Positions 62,761 through 64,000 of a stretch of 64,000 nt of DNA are shown piece by piece. The stretch's first letter is position 1. The number at the start of each line of letters is the position of its first letter. Location: assembly GCA_026874595.1 (NCBI GenBank), contig CM049322.1, forward strand, positions 7,117,900 to 7,181,899, read 5' to 3'. The translations under genes were made by a program, and so were the position numbers. The notes beneath the pieces are model-generated. The model made no database searches and had not been told where the DNA came from. It saw only the letters and a program-made list of their open reading frames with translations. Origin of the DNA: Sipunculus nudus. Its lineage: Eukaryota > Annelida > Sipuncula > Golfingiida > Sipunculidae.

Positions 62761-64000
62761 ATGCTTTTATGTTTTGTAATATCAATATCTTTGGCACGAC
62801 TCTAGCGTATGACCTCTGACCTCATAAAGTATGCGTAAATTTGCTAAGAATATATGTAAGGTAAGAAACTGTTTTGGTTAATACTTATCATATATGGTTA
62901 TATGGAAATCCATTCGATTTGGTAAGAGAGGATGGTGCCACCACAGTGCGGTGACCTCTGACTTCAATAAAAAAAAACAAGGGTTTCCTGGAAAAAACTC
63001 AGGCGAGATATTATACTGATTAATATTTTCTATTGAGTTTTATCAAAATTCTTTTTTTTTGTACATTTTATGTTTTTGCGGCAACACCACGAATAGGCCT
63101 GAACAAAGCAGCCTGGTGAACTTTGGCCTCATAAATATGTGTTAATTTTGCTTAGAACTTAACAGAGGTAGGTGACTATTGTAAACTGAGTTTCATGAAA
63201 ATCCAGAGGATCAATCTACCTCAACTTGTATGTTTGTATGCAGTTGTTGCATTCTTCTACTGCTTTGATGATTTGTCTAAGTTTGCACCTCGAAACATAC
63301 AAAATTAATATATATCATTCCCATATGGAACCTTGTTCTTTATGGAGAAATTCGGTCAAAGGTCAAGGTAATAAAAACCTAAACATCGTTCATTTATTTT
63401 ATTTTTGAAAAGAATCATCATACTCACCACAAACCTACCTATATAATTAATCTCTCCACAGTCATTTTGTTTAATCATGTTTATTTCATTCTCCAGCCAA
63501 ATGGCAATGTATCTAGGATAAAAAGTCATGGAATTTGTATCATGAAGATCTACCTGTTGGTGTGGTTGTTGTTCGCACTCAATATTCCACTAACTTGTAG
63601 TAGTCCTTCTAATTCATATTGGATAGGGTTAAACCTACAATTACACAAGGATTCTTGATTTTAATAAATAAAAGTCGGAGAAGTCAAAGTTTTTTAAACA
63701 GAACTCAGAAAAGTGAAGGTTTTTGAAATCGTGTTATTTTTTAAATATGTCTCTGTGTTACTCAGTTGCCTGGTTGTTTTGTCTGATTTGTATTATTTTA
63801 TATGAAAGAGTTGAGCAAAAATTCCTTTGAAACTCTGAAGTTAGTATATATTCCAATATGGAAATGTATTTTTTGTTAAGATTGGTCTAAGGTCTAGTTG
63901 ACCATACTAGAAGATGTTTTAAGCCCTGCCGGCGCTCCAGTTGGGAGGGTCCAGGACCCATTCCCTGCGCTCCCTATGCGTAATTCTGAACATATTGGTG
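62761..64000. other. No gene seen
   Basis: AT-rich sequence upstream of the truncated LINE. No endonuclease motifs, no repeats shared with the rest of the window, and only short unrecognised frames. Confidence 0.4.

Noticed and set aside
62505-62819. 104-codon plus-strand ORF
   Set aside because: It is the antisense of the LINE linker region, whose minus-strand motifs are clear.

Overview
The window is AT-rich eukaryotic nuclear DNA, and everything identifiable in it is repetitive. The retroelement types (a SCAN-like Gag with integrase placed ahead of reverse transcriptase, a CR1/Rex1-style LINE and tRNA-derived SINEs) point to an animal, most plausibly a marine invertebrate such as a mollusc. 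The species cannot be fixed from sequence alone. I found no intact, recognisable host gene, no rRNA, no functional tRNA, no snRNA and no CRISPR-like array.

Positions 1-33808 are a head-to-tail tandem array with a period of about 9.95 kb: copy 1 (1-9948), copy 2 (9949-19907), a shortened copy 3 (19908-28743) and a truncated copy 4 (28744-33808). The array runs off the left edge of the window and stops at a T-run at 33808. Each full unit carries a CTGT microsatellite, a GC-richer island with a 109-111 codon ORF that evolves as if non-coding, a tRNA-headed SINE, a minisatellite of about 34 bp units, and a 235 bp direct duplication containing a cluster of hairpins built from one CACTATTGTAATA-type motif. 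Variants shared between copies form a mosaic (1=4 and 2=3 in some segments, 1=2 and 3=4 in others), which suggests gene conversion or unequal exchange.

Positions 33809-42494 hold microsatellite-laden tandem repeats (34.4-35.1 kb), a probable SINE relic, a weak promoter/first-exon candidate and otherwise featureless AT-rich DNA. Positions 42495-48070 hold a decayed Ty3/gypsy element of the Gmr1-like type: 5' LTR, tRNA-Gln primer-binding site, SCAN-like gag with a CCHC knuckle, aspartic protease, integrase (H2C2, D-D-35-E, GPY/F), then reverse transcriptase and a truncated RNase H. Integrase lies upstream of reverse transcriptase, which is the Ty1/copia-like order that defines the group. No 3' LTR is visible.

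Positions 48071-64000 contain a long imperfect inverted repeat (arms 51905-52506 and 52864-53372), a compound microsatellite (55.5 kb), a SINE (56.9 kb), a second and different Gmr1-like gag relic on the minus strand (57502-58381), one small candidate exon on the minus strand (60599-60775), and a 5'-truncated, internally deleted LINE on the minus strand (60938-62760).
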